15,165 nt of DNA from Candidatus Omnitrophota bacterium (GTDB lineage: Bacteria > Hinthialibacterota > Hinthialibacteria > JAKQFZ01). The stretch spans positions 1 through 15,165 of the forward strand of contig JAKQFZ010000297.1 of NCBI GenBank assembly GCA_029558215.1. Reading direction: 5' to 3'. Positions 13,503-15,165 of this stretch are shown piece by piece (position 1 is the stretch's first letter; each line of letters starts with the position of its first letter). A program made the translations under genes and the position numbers. Below the pieces are notes generated by a model. It worked only from the letters and a program-made list of their open reading frames with translations. It had not been told where the DNA came from and made no database searches.

Positions 13503-15071
13503 TTATTCCGCCTCCGTCACACTTTGTCGCTGTTTGTCCGGGAACAGGAGAGAACCCAACACCATCGCTCCCATGCTCAGAAACAAGGAAAAGAGCCCGA
13601 CGTGAGCGGGCGTCAGTTCCATTCCCAGAAGTCCACCAAGCCAAAGCCGCACTTTTCCCAAACCGAGAACCGCACTGAAACCACCAAGCAATGAAAGCAC
13701 GGCACCGGTTGAACTGGCTCGCTTCCAATAGAGGCCAAAGAGCAAAAGCGAGATTGCACCTGTGAAGTAGATCGCCCCTGTGATCCCCATATAGTCCCAT
13801 ATATCCTCACTGCCCTCGTAGAAAAGACCCCAAAATACGATGTATGCGCCGATCAACAGCATGATGACTCTCGTCAACAGAATCTTCCCCTTATCCGTTA
13901 TCGGCTTTCGATGGCGCAAGGGCGAGATGATGTCCAAGGTGATGACCGACGACCAGCAGAGGAGGTAACTGTCATGGGTGGACATGAAGGCCGCCAACAT
14001 GGCCGCCGTCACAAGACCAAGAAGTCCGGTCGGCACCACATGGGACACGAAGAGTGGCATGGCGTAGAGATTGTTGACCGCCTGGGAGGGATCCTCGGGG
14101 AAGAATATCTCTTTGTACAACCCTCCGCTGGTCATGACAAAGACAAACGCACCGATTCCCAGAAAATAGGGAATCATGAATCGAATCATGAATGACAGGG
14201 AGGAAAGCATATACTGTCTCTTGACCGTCTTCACATCGCGACTCGACAAGGCTCGTGTCACTGCCGTCGGCCAGATGGCACAACTGACAAGACCGAGTAC
14301 CGCCTGCCAGCTCATATAAGTGAATCCGAATCCACCCTCAGAAACAGTCGGGTCAAAGCCACCCCGACCCTTGAACTGAAAGACGACGTCCACCATCTGA
14401 TCCCAGCCGAAACGATTGAGTGTCAGTCCGACCATGAGCAGCATCCCAAATGACAGAACGACAAATTGGAAATAGTCCGTTACGACAACGGACACCATGC
14501 CTCCAAGAATTGTATAGGCAAGCACAAGCGCGATCAGTGTCACCATAACCGCGGTCAAAAGTCCTCCCGTCGGATCCATTCCTGTCACGCCGACAACAAA
14601 CATCGAGCCAACCTTCAAAAAGAGACCCATGTTCAGAATGCCACCAAACGCAAGAAGAATGCCTCCAAGAATCCGAGTTCGACGACCGAAACGCTGCTCA
14701 TAGTATTCTGGAATTGTCATGACCTGGCTCTCTCGCAAACGGGCAACGATAAAGCCCGAGAGCCCAACGAAGAACGTCACAATGAGACAGATAACGGCGA
14801 TGTGGAAGGCGGCAAAACCACCAGTGAATCCCTTTTGAGCGGAATACATCACGGTGATAAGTCCCAACTCAGTCCCGGTCATTGTCGCCACTGCCAGTGC
14901 CGTACCGAGACTTCTCCCAGCGATAATGTAACCGGAAATCCCTTTGATGAAGCGATTCGAGAAGACCCCTATGATCAGTGAAGCAAGGAGATAGATGACA
15001 ACGATTCCCCAATCCAGAGAGGTGAAGTTCCCAGAAGCAAAGACGGACTTTACTGCCTCATTCAGCTGCAT
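13503..15071 (-). CDS. Sodium:solute symporter (SSS family)
   Basis: A 522-residue inner-membrane protein with about 13 hydrophobic helices, the usual SSS size, importing a solute with Na+. The first conserved helix (about 60-80, ATMTGTELGLITVMYSAQKG) corresponds to the unwound TM1 region of the LeuT-fold core. YILGG-type loop AYTILGGMVSVVVTDYFQFVV is typical of the family. The segment LLGLVTAAMLAAFMSTHDSYL places S364-T365 where the SSS Na2 site lies, followed by LDII as in family members. The substrate (sugar, amino acid, carboxylate or other) cannot be read from the sequence. ATG 15071 has only a moderate ribosome site (AAGGG, 11 bases). A micropeptide gene follows at three bases, and a candidate promoter lies at 15119-15147. 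Confidence 0.93.
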   Translation of the reverse strand: MQLNEAVKSVFASGNFTSLDWGIVVIYLLASLIIGVFSNRFIKGISGYIIAGRSLGTALAVATMTGTELGLITVMYSAQKGFTGGFAAFHIAVICLIVTFFVGLSGFIVARLRESQVMTIPEYYEQRFGRRTRILGGILLAFGGILNMGLFLKVGSMFVVGVTGMDPTGGLLTAVMVTLIALVLAYTILGGMVSVVVTDYFQFVVLSFGMLLMVGLTLNRFGWDQMVDVVFQFKGRGGFDPTVSEGGFGFTYMSWQAVLGLVSCAIWPTAVTRALSSRDVKTVKRQYMLSSLSFMIRFMIPYFLGIGAFVFVMTSGGLYKEIFFPEDPSQAVNNLYAMPLFVSHVVPTGLLGLVTAAMLAAFMSTHDSYLLCWSSVITLDIISPLRHRKPITDKGKILLTRVIMLLIGAYIVFWGLFYEGSEDIWDYMGITGAIYFTGAISLLLFGLYWKRASSTGAVLSLLGGFSAVLGLGKVRLWLGGLLGMELTPAHVGLFSLFLSMGAMVLGSLLFPDKQRQSVTEAE

Positions 15072-15118
15072 AATCGCTTCTTCCCTTCAGACATGATTCC
15101 TTTGAGCGTATTTCTTGC

Positions 15119-15147
15119 ATTCAAGCAGACAATTCGCTACTCGTCAA
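15119..15147 (-). promoter_or_regulatory. Candidate promoter of the symporter unit
   Basis: On the minus strand TTGACG (15147-15142, 5 of 6) and TTGAAT (15124-15119, 4 of 6) are 17 bases apart. The predicted start is near 15112, giving a leader of about 40 nt. The -10 lacks the usual second-position A, so confidence is limited. Confidence 0.4.
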
Positions 15148-15165
15148 CTGGAGAGATGAGCTCAT

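Noticed and set aside
14466..14981. 171-codon plus-strand frame opposite the symporter
   Set aside because: Polar, His/Asn-rich translation typical of the complement of membrane-helix codons; no motif.

Overview
The window looks like chromosomal housekeeping DNA from an uncultivated Gram-negative bacterium. A truncated LPS-transport (OstA/LptA)-type protein at the left edge and several proteins with Sec signal peptides imply a cell with an outer membrane. Two unrelated proteins (the left-edge protein and the gene at 8643) carry Thr-Pro-rich linkers, a style common in poorly cultivated lineages such as Sumerlaeota or Hydrogenedentota. That placement is inference only. I see no phage, insertion sequence, integrase, toxin-antitoxin or CRISPR signature.

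Layout, left to right. 1-1451 (+): the end of an OstA-like protein, then a zinc-less MDR oxidoreductase related to the BchC-type branch. 1489-3527 (-): a secreted protein with a GH20 (hexosaminidase) fold whose catalytic Asp-Glu pair is missing, overlapping by 4 nt with ruvX (Holliday-junction resolvase). 3780-3958 (-): a complete tRNA-Ala(CGC) transcription unit with a consensus-like promoter and a hairpin terminator. 4164-8475 (+): nusA and infB, preceded by a promoter and a short terminator-like hairpin in the nusA leader, with a possible 50-codon ORF between them. The usual neighbours rimP, ylxR and rbfA are absent. 8643-10418 (+): a secreted GHL10/DUF187 glycosidase-like protein with an N-terminal golvesin/Xly-type domain.

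From 10437 to the right edge every gene is on the minus strand: a zinc-ribbon protein with an extremely acidic tail; miaB followed by a secreted helical-repeat (TPR-like) protein; and a sodium:solute symporter followed three bases later by a 47-residue single-pass membrane peptide that looks like an accessory subunit. I give promoters for miaB, for the symporter and, less surely, for the acidic gene.

The main themes are translation and transcription housekeeping (nusA, infB, tRNA-Ala, miaB), DNA repair (ruvX) and envelope proteins. There is no obvious multi-gene novel system. The best leads are the symporter/micropeptide pair, the acidic zinc-ribbon protein with a palindrome at its likely promoter, the inactivated GH20-like protein coupled to ruvX, and the attenuator-like leader of nusA.
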